Below are positions 18,665 to 27,441 of a stretch of DNA of 64,000 bases, in pieces. The first letter of the stretch is position 1; each line of letters starts with the position of its first letter. Source of the stretch: JAIPDZ01 sp034522175 (lineage in GTDB: Bacteria; Desulfobacterota; DSM-4660; Desulfatiglandales; Desulfatiglandaceae); assembly GCA_034522175.1 (NCBI GenBank), contig JAXHLQ010000001.1, positions 1,798,001 to 1,862,000 on the forward strand, read 5' to 3'. A model generated the notes under the pieces. The model was not told where the DNA came from and made no database searches. It worked only from the letters and a program-made list of their open reading frames with translations. The translations under genes were made by a program, and so were the position numbers.

Positions 18665-19669
18665 ATGCCCATGACGATTCGCCTCATTCATAAAAAGAAC
18701 TTCTTTCAGAACATCGCCACAAAACCACAGCCCTGGCAGTCAAGCTATCTAAGCATGTATTCAAGCCAATGGCAAGGGATCACCACGGACCCGGATCTGA
18801 TGGTCATCCCCATCGACGACCACCTCGTCCACAGAGGGGATGGCGGCTTCGATGTCATGCGATGTGTCCAGGGGAGAATCTATCAACGGGAGGAACACCT
18901 GGGACGGCTTGAGCAGACCGCCCGCAGTATCGCCCTTGAGCTGCCCGATGAATATGCACAAGTCAGGGCGCTCATCGAAGCGGCGGTGGTCATTGGCGGG
19001 GAAAAGGAATGCCTGATCCGCATCACCCTCTCGCGGGGACCCGGCAGCTTCAGCGCCAACCCCTATGATGCCCCCTCGAGCCGGATGTACATTAATGTGA
19101 TTCGGTTTAAGGCCCCGTCAATCGAATTTTACCGGAAGGGGGCCACCCTCATCACCAGCAAACTCCCCTCAAAGAGCGCCTTTTTCGCAAGCATCAAGTC
19201 CTGCAACTACCTGCCCAATGCCCTGATGAAGAAGGAGGCTATTGATGCGGGGGCTGACTATGCCGTGGCCCTTGACGAAGACGGGTTTCTGGCCGAAGGC
19301 TCCACAGAGAATATCGGCGTTGTGGGAAAGGACGGGATTCTGCGATTCCCCCAGTTCGACAGGACCCTGTCCGGCACCACGGCCAAGCGGGTGTTTGATC
19401 TGGCAAATGGACTGAAAAAGAGGGACTCATTAAAGGGTGTGGCCTTTGCCGACATCGCCCCCCGGGATGCCTATGAAGCGAGAGAGATTTTCATGACCGG
19501 AACATCCCTGAACGTCCTCCCCGTGGTGGAATACGACGGCAGACGGATCGGTGATGGAAAGCCGGGACCGGTTTTCGAGGAATTGACGGACCTGCTGATA
19601 CACGACATGACAAAGAACCACGAACGTCTCACAAAGATAGACTGGACGAAAACATTCGAAACCCAATGA
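18665..19669 (+). CDS. Class IV aminotransferase (branched-chain / D-alanine / aminodeoxychorismate lyase type)
   Basis: PLP enzyme of fold type IV, 334 residues. It shows VHRGDGGFDVMRC near residue 56, the PLP-lysine region ASIKSCNYLPNALMKKEA near residue 180, and EGSTENIGVV near residue 216 binding the cofactor phosphate. The substrate (branched-chain keto acids, D-amino acids or aminodeoxychorismate) cannot be decided from these motifs. The dispersed repeat copy 2 begins two bases after its stop. Confidence 0.88.
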   Translation: MPMTIRLIHKKNFFQNIATKPQPWQSSYLSMYSSQWQGITTDPDLMVIPIDDHLVHRGDGGFDVMRCVQGRIYQREEHLGRLEQTARSIALELPDEYAQVRALIEAAVVIGGEKECLIRITLSRGPGSFSANPYDAPSSRMYINVIRFKAPSIEFYRKGATLITSKLPSKSAFFASIKSCNYLPNALMKKEAIDAGADYAVALDEDGFLAEGSTENIGVVGKDGILRFPQFDRTLSGTTAKRVFDLANGLKKRDSLKGVAFADIAPRDAYEAREIFMTGTSLNVLPVVEYDGRRIGDGKPGPVFEELTDLLIHDMTKNHERLTKIDWTKTFETQ

Positions 19670-19670
19670 G

Positions 19671-19890
19671 GTGCATTCTTAAAAAGTCAATCCCGCCCTG
19701 CGGGACTCACGCCCCAGTACCATCTGCCGGAGCTACCCCGATTGAATACCCAGAGGGTCCCGGTTCAACAGGGCAGGCGGGGTAAACAAAGTCGCAAAGT
19801 ACGCAAAGGTACTTTCTTAAAATGAATAAACGCTTTTCTCTGCGTCTCTGCGTCTCTGCGCGAAAACATTCTTTTTGGGGGACTATCAAA
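19671..19890 (+). repeat. Dispersed ~200-bp repeat, copy 2 (full length)
   Basis: Fullest copy: starts GCATTCTTAAAAAGTC, contains CCCGCCCTGCGGG and CCAGTACCATCTGCCGGAG, and ends with GCGCGAAAACATTC. It is inverted at 23436-23646 and shortened at 8281-8410. It separates the aminotransferase from the second dodecin. Confidence 0.85.
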
Positions 19891-19904
19891 TAAGGAGGCA
19901 ACCT

Positions 19905-20111
19905 ATGGAGCGTGTGGCCAGAGTGTCTGAAATTATCGGTGCCTCACCGGTCAGTTTTGATGATGCCATCCGAGTGGGGTTTGAACGGGCGAGCCGGACC
20001 CTCAGGGGAATTACCGGCATGCGGGTCATCGAACAACGAGTCGCCGTTGAAGACGATCAGATAAAGGAATACCGGGTGAGGCTCGAAGTCATTTTCGTAC
20101 TCGAAACCTGA
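19905..20111 (+). CDS. Dodecin family flavin-binding protein (second copy)
   Basis: A 68-residue dodecin: VARVSEIIGASPVSFDDAIR followed by EDDQIKEYRVRLEVIFVLE. The ATG at 19905 has AGGAGG five bases upstream; an ATG at 19875 in frame starts inside the dispersed repeat and is unlikely. It differs clearly from the copy at 17544, so they are old paralogues. It probably leads a unit with the XRE-cupin, DUF1178 and IMP cyclohydrolase genes. Confidence 0.9.
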   Translation: MERVARVSEIIGASPVSFDDAIRVGFERASRTLRGITGMRVIEQRVAVEDDQIKEYRVRLEVIFVLET

Positions 20112-20275
20112 CCGCAGACACGTTTGATCTACATCCCAGGGTAGCGGTTCACCCCGGTTTTAGAACAACGGTCCGCGGCTTGACCCCTTCGCGGCATGGT
20201 GATATGATCTACAGTGATGGATGCGCGGGATCTTCTGCCGCATTAAGGACAATTCACCGCACAGAGGAAACACTC

Positions 20276-20965
20276 ATGACAGAAAAAAAGGGCCATGACG
20301 ACGATCATGATTTTTTGACCGATGCCAGCAGTCAGTTCGGAAAGAGGGATCAGGAGCAGGATTTCCTGGATAGCATCACCCAGGAACCGCCGGAAGAAGA
20401 ATTCGATGTGAATGTGGGGGCGCGCGTCAGGCGAGTGAGGGAAGGGCGCAACCTCAGTCTCGAGGACATTTCCCACCGGACCGGGCTCAATACCGGTGTT
20501 TTGGAGAAGATTGAGGGGGGTGACATTGCCCCGCCACTGGGAACCGTCATCAAACTGGCGAAGGCCCTCGACCTGAAGATGGGGTACTTCATATCCGGGG
20601 AGGAGTCACGGCCTTATACCATTGTGCGAAAGGATGACCGCAAGGTTATCTCGAGATATGACGCTGAAAGGGTGAAATATTACGGGTATGGGTATGAATC
20701 CCTGGCACCCCACAAAAAAGACCGGCATATGGAACCGTTCCTGGTCACCCTTGACCCCTCTGAGACGGAAGAGGAACGGTCCACCCACGACGGACAGGAA
20801 TTCATTTACGTGCTGGAAGGCGCCATGGAGGTTCGATTGGATCGGGAGGTCCATGTCCTCGAACCCGGGGACGCCATCTATTATGATTCCACGGTACCCC
20901 ACCTGGTGAAATGTCACGGAAATATCCCCACAAGGATATTGGCCGTGCTTTATGCAGAGAGATAA
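20276..20965 (+). CDS. XRE-family transcriptional regulator with C-terminal cupin
   Basis: The helix-turn-helix spans residues ~45-100 (VRRVREGRNLSLEDISHRTG, then VLEKIEGG and VIKLAKAL). The cupin lies at ~155-225 with HDGQEFIYVLEGAMEV, LEPGDAIYYDS and VPHLVKCHG. The cupin presumably senses a small ligand. The start at ATG 20276 follows GAGGAA; a longer in-frame form from 20180 lacks a clear ribosome site. About 230 residues, with a charged N-terminal tail rich in Asp and His. Its target may be this operon. Confidence 0.88.
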   Translation: MTEKKGHDDDHDFLTDASSQFGKRDQEQDFLDSITQEPPEEEFDVNVGARVRRVREGRNLSLEDISHRTGLNTGVLEKIEGGDIAPPLGTVIKLAKALDLKMGYFISGEESRPYTIVRKDDRKVISRYDAERVKYYGYGYESLAPHKKDRHMEPFLVTLDPSETEEERSTHDGQEFIYVLEGAMEVRLDREVHVLEPGDAIYYDSTVPHLVKCHGNIPTRILAVLYAER

Positions 20966-20999
20966 AGCCTTTAAGACAACAGTTGGAAAGGTAAAGGAG

Positions 21000-21431
21000 A
21001 TGATCGCATTTGATTTACAGTGCCCACAGGGGCATCTGTTTGAGGGGTGGTTTGACAGCAGTGAATCGTTTGAAGAACAGAAAACCGAAGGTCTGGTCTG
21101 CTGCCCCTACTGCGATGATACCGATATAAAAAAGGTTCTATCTGCGGTATCGGTGAAGAAAGCGCGCAATACGAAGTTGCCGAGCCAGACCCAACCGGGG
21201 TCGATCGATTATCAACGTCTGGCCAGAGAGGTGGTGGACTATATCAAGCACAACTCAGAAGATGTGGGAACGGAATTCGCATCCGAGGCCCTGAAGATTC
21301 ATTATGGGGTTACTGAAAAACGGAGCATACGGGGCTCCGCAACCGATGATGAGGAAACCACACTGAAAGAGGAAGGCGTCGAATTCATGAAAGTTCCTTT
21401 CCCGGTTTCGGATGACAAAAAAACAAACTGA
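21000..21431 (+). CDS. DUF1178 family protein
   Basis: About 143 residues starting MIAFDLQCPQGHLFEGWF, with a second cysteine pair CCPYC near residue 34. The two pairs suggest a zinc-ribbon. C-terminal half: DYIKHNSEDVGTEFASEA and the IHYG segment typical of DUF1178. Function unknown. ATG 21000 has AAAGGAG immediately upstream. It lies 34 bases after the XRE-cupin gene and 60 before purH. Confidence 0.88.
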   Translation: MIAFDLQCPQGHLFEGWFDSSESFEEQKTEGLVCCPYCDDTDIKKVLSAVSVKKARNTKLPSQTQPGSIDYQRLAREVVDYIKHNSEDVGTEFASEALKIHYGVTEKRSIRGSATDDEETTLKEEGVEFMKVPFPVSDDKKTN

Positions 21432-21491
21432 GCAATCTTCTAACAGCTAAGGGCCAACAGCACAGATGTAAATTTTCCAGGAGACACACAT

Positions 21492-22088
21492 ATGAGCAGA
21501 ATAGAACGGGCCATTATCAGTGTGACGGACAAGACGGGGATTACGGATTTCGCGCGATCCATCGCCGATCTGAGCGTAGAGATCCTGTCCACGGGCGGAA
21601 CCGCCAGGGTCATCCGGGAGGCAGGCATCCCGGTTACGGACATCTCCACATACACGGGCTTCCCCGAAATGATGGACGGACGCGTCAAGACCCTTCATCC
21701 GAAGGTTCACGGCGGACTCCTGGGACTCAGAGACAATCCCGAACACGTGGCGATGATGGAGACCCATGGGATCAAACCCATCGACCTGGTGGTGGTCAAC
21801 CTGTATCAATTTGAAAAGACGGTGGCAAAAGAAGGCGTGACGCTGGAAGAGGCCATTGAAAATATCGATATTGGCGGACCTTCCATGCTCCGCTCGTCCG
21901 CCAAGAATTTCAGGGATGTCACCGTTATCGTGGATCCCGCTGACTATGCCCGGGTCTTAAAAGAGATGTCGACATCCGACGGGGGAACCACGCTTGAGAC
22001 GCGTTTTAAACTGGCGAAAAAGGTATTTCGCCTAACCCATGAATACGACGGGGCCATCAGCCGGTATCTCGAGAGCACAACGTTATGA
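21492..22088 (+). CDS. purH: Stand-alone IMP cyclohydrolase (PurH N-terminal domain only)
   Basis: Last ring closure of purine synthesis, FAICAR to IMP. The 198 residues match only the MGS-like cyclohydrolase half of bifunctional PurH: SVTDKTGITDFARS, ILSTGGTARVIREAGI, MMDGRVKTLHPKVHGG and NIDIGGPSMLRSSAKN. The protein stops at HEYDGAISRYLE where PurH normally runs into its ~300-residue transformylase domain. No frame downstream continues it, so the transformylase must be separate elsewhere in the genome. The domain looks complete and active. Confidence 0.92.
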   Translation: MSRIERAIISVTDKTGITDFARSIADLSVEILSTGGTARVIREAGIPVTDISTYTGFPEMMDGRVKTLHPKVHGGLLGLRDNPEHVAMMETHGIKPIDLVVVNLYQFEKTVAKEGVTLEEAIENIDIGGPSMLRSSAKNFRDVTVIVDPADYARVLKEMSTSDGGTTLETRFKLAKKVFRLTHEYDGAISRYLESTTL

Positions 22089-22504
22089 TAGCCCTGCATG
22101 TTGAGCCGACAGCAGATTTAAAACATCTATCCACATGTGATTAACTTTTGCTTTCATCGTACCTGAAGGTTTCCAAACCCGTCATTCCGGGCTCGATCCG
22201 GAATCCAGTCTTTTGACACATTTCCGGACCCCGGATCGGCGTCCGGGGTGACGAGATAATCAGCTGCGGCTCTGTTGAAATTACTGCCATTCCCCCTAAC
22301 ATCATCTTTCCTTCTTTTCATATGTGTGGCTTTGTGGCGAGACACTTGTCTTTTTGCTTTTCTCAGCACAGGGCATATTTTTATGAACGTGGCGGGTCTT
22401 TTTCCTGCAATGGATGGCTTGGAAGGTCCGGCAGCTCCCCGACCCATCCAGGGCCCCTTCTTCGGGCCATTCGGCATAGACACAGTTGAAGTCACAGAAT
22501 TCCA
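22089..22504. other. Intergenic region with a REP-like inverted repeat
   Basis: No convincing gene in 416 bases. A GC-rich imperfect dyad, CGTCATTCCGG to CCGGGGTGACG, spans 22180-22253 with internal GGATC repeats; it resembles common extragenic palindromes. It lies between convergent purH and the QueG-like gene and may also stop transcription. Confidence 0.5.
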
Positions 22505-23392
22505 TCAGATGTTCCTCGACATTACCGCAATATTTCCCTGTATCTTTCTGAGCCCGGCACGGGCAAAGGCGGTTTTCCCAAAGGCCGCGTCAAAAGCCGG
22601 ATCATCCATACCCCTGATCGTCTCCAAAGCGGGAAGGCAGATGTCGTTTGTATCCTCCTTTTTATTAAAGGGGCAAACCTCCTGACAGACATCGCACCCG
22701 AAGAAACAGCGTCCCATCTTCTGCGCTGTGCGTTTATCCACCGTCGTGTTCATTTCGATGGTCTGGTAGGAGAGACATTTGGACGCATCCATATAAAAGG
22801 GCGCTGAAAGCGCACCCGTAGGGCATGCATCCACACATCGCCGGCAGTCACCGCAACCGCTGTCCATGGGTGTTGCACGTATGTTCGGCAGGTGTGCAGT
22901 GGTGAGCACCTCGGCAAGAAATACATAGGACCCGTATTCGGGAACGATGAGCATGTTGTTCCTGCCGATGAAACCGATACCCGCGCTAAAGGCAAAGCTC
23001 CTTTCAAGAATGGGGGCGGAGTCGATACAGACCCTCGTTCTAGCGTCCGGATACGCCGCTTTGATCCATCCGGCTACCTTTGCCGCGATTTTTTTGACCC
23101 GCTGATGGTAATCGGCCTTGCGCGGTTCGGTGTATCTTGCCGCGAAAAATCCGTCCGGCGTGGCCGGTCGAACGGCTGAATAGGGATAGGCCAGTATCAC
23201 CACGGTTCGGCATCCCTCAAGGAGTCCGGCAGGGTTCGCCCGCAATGCCATTTGACGGGCCAGCCATGCCATATCCCCATGGTTTCCCGCTTTGATCCAT
23301 GCCCTGAACTTCTCAAAAAAAAGGGGTTTACGGGATGGGGTCACCCCCACCGCCACAAACCCCAAATCTTTGGCCGCTTCAATTAGGTCCAT
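22505..23392 (-). CDS. queG: Epoxyqueuosine reductase QueG-like iron-sulfur protein
   Basis: Two-cluster ferredoxin-type protein. The family motif APILERSFAFSAGIGFIGRNN lies near residue 135, followed by cluster motifs CGDCRRCVDACPTGAL near residue 195 and FFGCDVCQEVCPFN near residue 245. QueG uses cobalamin and 4Fe-4S clusters to make queuosine in tRNA. At 295 residues it is on the short side, without the extra C-terminal HEAT-type region of some members. A related reductase of unknown substrate is possible. Confidence 0.85.
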   Translation of the reverse strand: MDLIEAAKDLGFVAVGVTPSRKPLFFEKFRAWIKAGNHGDMAWLARQMALRANPAGLLEGCRTVVILAYPYSAVRPATPDGFFAARYTEPRKADYHQRVKKIAAKVAGWIKAAYPDARTRVCIDSAPILERSFAFSAGIGFIGRNNMLIVPEYGSYVFLAEVLTTAHLPNIRATPMDSGCGDCRRCVDACPTGALSAPFYMDASKCLSYQTIEMNTTVDKRTAQKMGRCFFGCDVCQEVCPFNKKEDTNDICLPALETIRGMDDPAFDAAFGKTAFARAGLRKIQGNIAVMSRNI

Positions 23393-23435
23393 GGAGCGCC
23401 GAGTACTCTCAAAAAAGCGGTTAAATCAGAGAGAA

Positions 23436-23646
23436 AGTCCCGTAAAAAATGTGTTTTCGCGCTGAGACGCTGGGACGCAGAGAAAAACTATCTTAATTCT
23501 AGTAAATTATGTGCGGGCTTTGCGACTTTGTTTACCCCGCCTGCCCGTTGAACCGGGACCCTCTGGGTATTCAACCGGGGTAGCTCCGGCAGATGGTACT
23601 GGGGCGTGAGTCCCGCAGGGCGGGATTGGCTCTTTACGAATGCATC
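23436..23646 (-). repeat. Dispersed ~200-bp repeat, copy 3 (inverted)
   Basis: Reverse complement of the element at 19671-19890, with the same GCATTC end, CCCGCCCTGCGGG palindrome and CCAGTACCATCTGCCGGAG core. Its end touches the stop codon of the methionine aminopeptidase gene, just as copy 2 follows the aminotransferase stop by two bases. Confidence 0.85.
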
Positions 23647-24535
23647 AGAGGTCAAAAGGCGTCAGGCTCTCGTATCCGGTGTCGGTGATCAGAATCGTCT
23701 GCTCAAACTGGGCGGAAAGGGAACCGTCCCTTGTCACCGCCGTCCAGTTATCCTCCAGGACGCGAAGTTCCTTTTCTCCCAGATTGATCATCGGCTCAAT
23801 GGTAAAGACCATGCCGGGAACCAGGACAATGCCTTCCCCCCTGTTCCCATGATGGGGCACCTGAGGCGGTTCATGAAAGCCGAGACCCACGCCATGTCCC
23901 ACGAACTCCCTCACCACTGAACACCCCTCGCCCTCTGCATACGCCTGGATGGCCCAACCGATGTCTCCGATGCGGTTTCCGGGCCTGACCATCTCCATGC
24001 CTCTTTTCAGGCATTCCCGGGCAACCGACACAATTTTCCGCGCGTCCACACCAGGGGTTCCCACAAAGAAGGTCTTATTCACATCGGCGTAATATCCATC
24101 CAGAATGGGGGTGACATCCACATTCACAATGTCCCCGTCGTTTAAGACCCGGTCTTTGGGAATCCCGTGGCAGATCTCTTCGTTCACTGAAACACACACG
24201 CTCTTGGGATAGCCCCGGTAGTTGAGGGGCGCCGGTGTGGCCCCATGTTTGACGGTCAACTCATGGACCAGTGTATTAATGTCATCGGTGGAGATACCGG
24301 GACGGATTTCAGGTTCCACCCGGTCCAGGGTTTCCAGCCCCAGAACACCGGCCCGTTTGATCCCCTCAACATCGGCGGGGCTTTTAAGTCGTATACCGTA
24401 CTTTTGAAGATAGGCATCCCTGTTGGGATCCGCCCCGTCCGCTTCCGCTTTACCGAGACAGCATCGCTTGTACTTCAACCCGCTCCCGCAGGGGCAGGGG
24501 TCGTTTCGCCGAATCTTTTTGGTTCTGTTTTTCAT
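23645..24535 (-). CDS. map: Type I methionine aminopeptidase with N-terminal SEC-C motif
   Basis: Removes the initiator methionine from new proteins. Residues ~8-27 form a SEC-C zinc motif (RNDPCPCGSGLKYKRCC). The peptidase follows with the metal ligands in VNVDVTPILDGYYADVNKTF, EFVGHGVGLGFHEPP and FTIEPMINLGE. The 296 residues equal a ~250-residue type I enzyme plus the extension. The SEC-C zinc motif is also found at the SecA C-terminus and may help ribosome binding. It ends a three-gene minus-strand run. Confidence 0.95.
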   Translation of the reverse strand: MKNRTKKIRRNDPCPCGSGLKYKRCCLGKAEADGADPNRDAYLQKYGIRLKSPADVEGIKRAGVLGLETLDRVEPEIRPGISTDDINTLVHELTVKHGATPAPLNYRGYPKSVCVSVNEEICHGIPKDRVLNDGDIVNVDVTPILDGYYADVNKTFFVGTPGVDARKIVSVARECLKRGMEMVRPGNRIGDIGWAIQAYAEGEGCSVVREFVGHGVGLGFHEPPQVPHHGNRGEGIVLVPGMVFTIEPMINLGEKELRVLEDNWTAVTRDGSLSAQFEQTILITDTGYESLTPFDL

Positions 24536-24542
24536 GAAACAG

Positions 24543-24848
24543 CTAATTTGAATTATCCTGGACCTTCTGTTCCTTTTTCAATCCCTCGATCTGATCCCGT
24601 AGATCCTCAATCTCCTGGCCGCAATTAACCAGGTTTTCCAACAGCATGGCATTGGCGTCACGCAACCTGACAATTTCCTGTTTGAGCGCTGAAACTTGCT
24701 TCTCCAGGCCCGCGCAGGGGGGATCTTGAGCATTACTTAATGCGGGCCAAAAACACAAAAGGAGGCAAAACAGGCTCACTATCCAATAGCTTTTCGTAAA
24801 CCCTGCCGCCCCATCCACCTCAAAAATCATCTTCCGGTCGGGCTTCAT
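24543..24848 (-). CDS. Small exported coiled-coil protein, unknown
   Basis: 101 residues. One hydrophobic segment near residues 20-40 (WIVSLFCLLLCFWPALSNAQ) looks like a signal peptide with an SNA-Q cleavage site. The mature part is a predicted coiled coil (LEKQVSALKQEIVRLRDANAMLLENL) with two cysteines. No family recognised. It overlaps the next upstream gene by 29 bases and precedes map by 7, so it is read in one transcript. Confidence 0.65.
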   Translation of the reverse strand: MKPDRKMIFEVDGAAGFTKSYWIVSLFCLLLCFWPALSNAQDPPCAGLEKQVSALKQEIVRLRDANAMLLENLVNCGQEIEDLRDQIEGLKKEQKVQDNSN

Positions 24849-25161
24849 CCGTCAGCAGCGTCTTGGCCATATCGGCCGCCTCATCGTAAATGGTCAAGCC
24901 CTCATCAAGAAAATCATCCGGTTTCTCACGGTTGATTTCAACAAATACGGCTTTTAAGATAGTAACCCTCTGGTCAATGGCAGTCAGCCGGGAGGTCAGC
25001 GAACTATCCTCGTCTGCGGGAACCGGAGGAATCCCCGTCAGAAGATACCATGTGAGGTTGTCCGCCTCGGGCAAAAATCCGCCACTGGCAAAATCAACCG
25101 ATTCTTTAAATTCTTTGTAAGCCGTTAAATATGGATCCTTGATGGTCACACCCTGTTCCAT
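24820..25161 (-). CDS. Hypothetical protein, 113 residues
   Basis: Soluble, acidic protein (MEQGVTIKDPYLTAYKEF to EARPEDDF) with mostly helical character and no motif I recognise. First gene of a run with the small exported protein and map, overlapping the former by 29 bases. Codon use and overlap support a real gene; function unknown. Confidence 0.6.
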   Translation of the reverse strand: MEQGVTIKDPYLTAYKEFKESVDFASGGFLPEADNLTWYLLTGIPPVPADEDSSLTSRLTAIDQRVTILKAVFVEINREKPDDFLDEGLTIYDEAADMAKTLLTDEARPEDDF

Positions 25162-25318
25162 TCACACCCCTGTTCATCGCCTGCATGGACAGGCGATATT
25201 TCAATCATCCTTCTTTCTGCTTACTATCCTTGGAGGTAAGGAGTCAAGTCAAAGAATCGAAATTGTAACCCGAGGGGAGCCCTCCATAGCGTGAGTTGCG
25301 TGAGTACGCTGGGCAATC

Positions 25319-26116
25319 CTACTTGGATATCAAGATATGTTTGTCTTTCAAGATGATCGAGAGATATCTCATAAATGCAAATAGGAGTAGAATAATAGAC
25401 AGGATTTCCAATGACTCTTCGGTAAGCCGTAACATGTGAATGACCACCGTTTTCGAGATCCCGATCATGACCTGAAGCTTGTTGACAATCCGGCTTATTC
25501 CTTCAGCCAGGTCAAGGAACATGGCGACGGCAAGGCCTGACAGTGACAGAACGAGATATTTTAGCAGGCCAATGTCCCTGAATCGCTTCCAAAGAAAATA
25601 CAGCATAAAAAAACCCATGGTTACAAAAAAAGGCCCCATGATCAAGTGCCAGTAATAGGAGGGGAACCTTCCGACAATGCCGGACAGTCCAAACGGGAGA
25701 GCCTCCGAAGAGACCATGCGCTTGACAAAATCCCCGCTTCGTTCGTGGATATACGCACAATCATCAACGGACATATAGATAAAAAAAAGGGAGAGGATAA
25801 GCCATCCGAAGGCTTCTCTTTTGGGACCATTGACCGCCCGCAAGCTGAAAAAAATAGTCAAGAGCGTCAGACCGGCAAGGAACGACAGGGTGGTTGAAAG
25901 CCACGTTCCCACAGCACGCTCCCGGGTCATATCAAATATCTTCTGCAATTCGATGACAGGGACCCATGTCGTGAAATTGAAAAGGAGGTCCAGCATAATA
26001 AAAACGAGTTCAATTCCAAGGCAGAAACCAATGATGCAGAGAATCGATCGGTTCGTTTGGATCGTAAATGTGTGTGGGTCTGTGCGATGAATAGTCCTGT
26101 TGTCCATTTTACCCAT
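25319..26116 (-). CDS. Integral membrane protein, unknown, 6-7 TM
   Basis: 265 residues with hydrophobic stretches near 25-50, 72-92, 105-122, 150-180, 188-205 and 230-250. Between the third and fourth lies a charged loop MSVDDCAYIHERSG with a D-D-H-E arrangement that could bind metal. No family recognised. The start may be ATG 26116 or 26107. Divergent from the SET-domain gene, 140 bases apart. Confidence 0.65.
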   Translation of the reverse strand: MGKMDNRTIHRTDPHTFTIQTNRSILCIIGFCLGIELVFIMLDLLFNFTTWVPVIELQKIFDMTRERAVGTWLSTTLSFLAGLTLLTIFFSLRAVNGPKREAFGWLILSLFFIYMSVDDCAYIHERSGDFVKRMVSSEALPFGLSGIVGRFPSYYWHLIMGPFFVTMGFFMLYFLWKRFRDIGLLKYLVLSLSGLAVAMFLDLAEGISRIVNKLQVMIGISKTVVIHMLRLTEESLEILSIILLLFAFMRYLSIILKDKHILISK

Positions 26117-26256
26117 TTTTGTGAAAAACTGTTTCGGCGCTGATTGGACCGGCAGATATTACCCCTGCTGTTGCAAGAGGTATTCCCTGAGTCGGCGAAA
26201 CATGCTATCATACAGACATAAAATCTGCCAGCGACTTCAACCAAGGGCCTTTTAAG

Positions 26257-26754
26257 ATGGCAAAAGCCATTCACGATTACATAACAAAGATGAAAAAGGA
26301 AGATCTGATCCATGCGCTTCATACTCATCGACGGATGTCGATGAGAGAGGCCGGCGAGGTCATGGATGCAATTTTTGAAGAACGTGAGCGGCTGTTCAGG
26401 AATAGGGATCTGGAAGTCAAAACATCCCCCATTCATGGCCGAGGCGTTTTTGCGACGCAAGACATTCCAGCCGGCGCCATACTGGAGGAATGCCATTTCA
26501 TTCAGTTGAACGAGACGGATTTTGACAATCTTGATCCAGGTTTAAAACATTATGTATTTCTATTTCCCAGGGGTTTCAAAGGCAAGGGGCGGGCGTATGC
26601 CATCCCCCTTGGCATCTGCAGTATCATCAACCATTCCCATGACCATCCAAACGCAACCTGGACAACCAGTGAATCACGGTGGCTATTCATCTTTACTTCC
26701 CTCAGGCATATCCAGGCCGGAGAGGAAATCCTGATAGATTATGACAGAGGATGA
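26257..26754 (+). CDS. SET-domain protein (putative protein lysine methyltransferase)
   Basis: 165 residues. A ~50-residue helical N-terminal part (MAKAIHDYITKMKKEDLIHA) precedes a compact SET domain: SPIHGRGVFATQDIPAG near residue 57, the pseudoknot motif SIINHSHDHPNA near residue 127 and GEEILIDYDRG at the very end. These are the SAM- and lysine-binding signatures of SET enzymes, without pre- or post-SET cysteines. Bacterial targets are mostly unknown. It stands alone. Confidence 0.85.
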   Translation: MAKAIHDYITKMKKEDLIHALHTHRRMSMREAGEVMDAIFEERERLFRNRDLEVKTSPIHGRGVFATQDIPAGAILEECHFIQLNETDFDNLDPGLKHYVFLFPRGFKGKGRAYAIPLGICSIINHSHDHPNATWTTSESRWLFIFTSLRHIQAGEEILIDYDRG

Positions 26755-27144
26755 TGCCCGTGAATTATTAGGAAGGGCGTTTCCGTGAGACGGAATGTTC
26801 CAGCTTCTCGGTTTGCCCTTGACAAGACAGCATTAGCTGTAATATTATTAAATTTATTTAAGCTTTTATAAACTAAAGGTATTATCTTAATAAACTGGGG
26901 CGACTGCTTTCTATGTCGCTTCTCTGCATTCCGGCCTTCGCCGGAATGACGGGCTGGTTGGGTTGTTCGTCATTCCGGCGAAGGCCGGAATCCAAGGGGT
27001 TTGTCCCTGATTATTAAGATGTTACAACTAAAGCATATTGCCTATATAACGAACCAATAAAAACCTGATGTATAAGCGTGTTGCTCACGCCAAGCAACTC
27101 CCCCGGAAATCCCATTAGGTCAAACGGGACGTGAAAGGATTAAA
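26755..27144. other. Intergenic region ahead of the PqqD-kinase cluster
   Basis: 390 bases without a gene. It holds the nested inverted repeat at 26884-27020 (separate entry) and the leader of the PqqD gene, with GAAAGGA just before ATG 27145. No clear sigma-70 promoter was found, though the 27020-27110 stretch is AT-rich enough for one. Confidence 0.5.
26884..27020. repeat. Nested inverted repeat, MITE/REP-like
   Basis: Outer arms ATCTTAATAA (26884-26893) and TTATTAAGAT (27011-27020) enclose a perfect 24-bp dyad (26928-26951 and 26968-26991, built from ATTCCGGCCTTCGCCGGAAT). The inner palindrome type is a common bacterial intergenic repeat. Its position just upstream of the PqqD-kinase cluster may affect that transcript. 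Confidence 0.7.
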
Positions 27145-27441
27145 ATGGCCGGGAACCCAAAGCAGTATCCCAATCTCAAGATATTTGAGGCTGATGACGG
27201 CTACGTTGTGTATCACAGGGAAACGGACAGGGTCCATTTTCTGAATCATACGGCTGTGTTGATCTTAGAACTCTGCAACGGACGTCACTCGCTCAGTGAG
27301 TTGATCGCCATTTTGGGGGAAAGCTACGGGCTCGATAGGCCTCCGGAAAAGGAGGTTGTTGACATCATTGATAAATTCGAACAAGAGGGTTTGATAAAAT
27401 TCAGCTCAAAACCGAATACGACATCCTCGGCATCAGGGTGA
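27145..27441 (+). CDS. PqqD-like protein (RRE-type winged helix)
   Basis: 98 residues with the PqqD pattern: a beta hairpin (YVVYHRETDRVHFLNHTAVLI), then LELCNGRHSLSELIAIL and a C-terminal helix (VVDIIDKFEQEGLIKF). In RiPP pathways such domains hold the leader of a precursor peptide for the modifying enzyme. Its stop overlaps the start of the HprK-like kinase gene (GTGA), so the two are coupled. I infer that it presents the small protein encoded at 28306 to the kinase; the fold assignment is strong, the partner is inference. Confidence 0.85.
   Translation: MAGNPKQYPNLKIFEADDGYVVYHRETDRVHFLNHTAVLILELCNGRHSLSELIAILGESYGLDRPPEKEVVDIIDKFEQEGLIKFSSKPNTTSSASG

Noticed and set aside
22275..22685. 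136-residue plus-strand frame between purH and the QueG-like gene
   Set aside because: Overlaps the 3' end of the QueG-like gene on the other strand, no ribosome site, and no protein-like conservation pattern.
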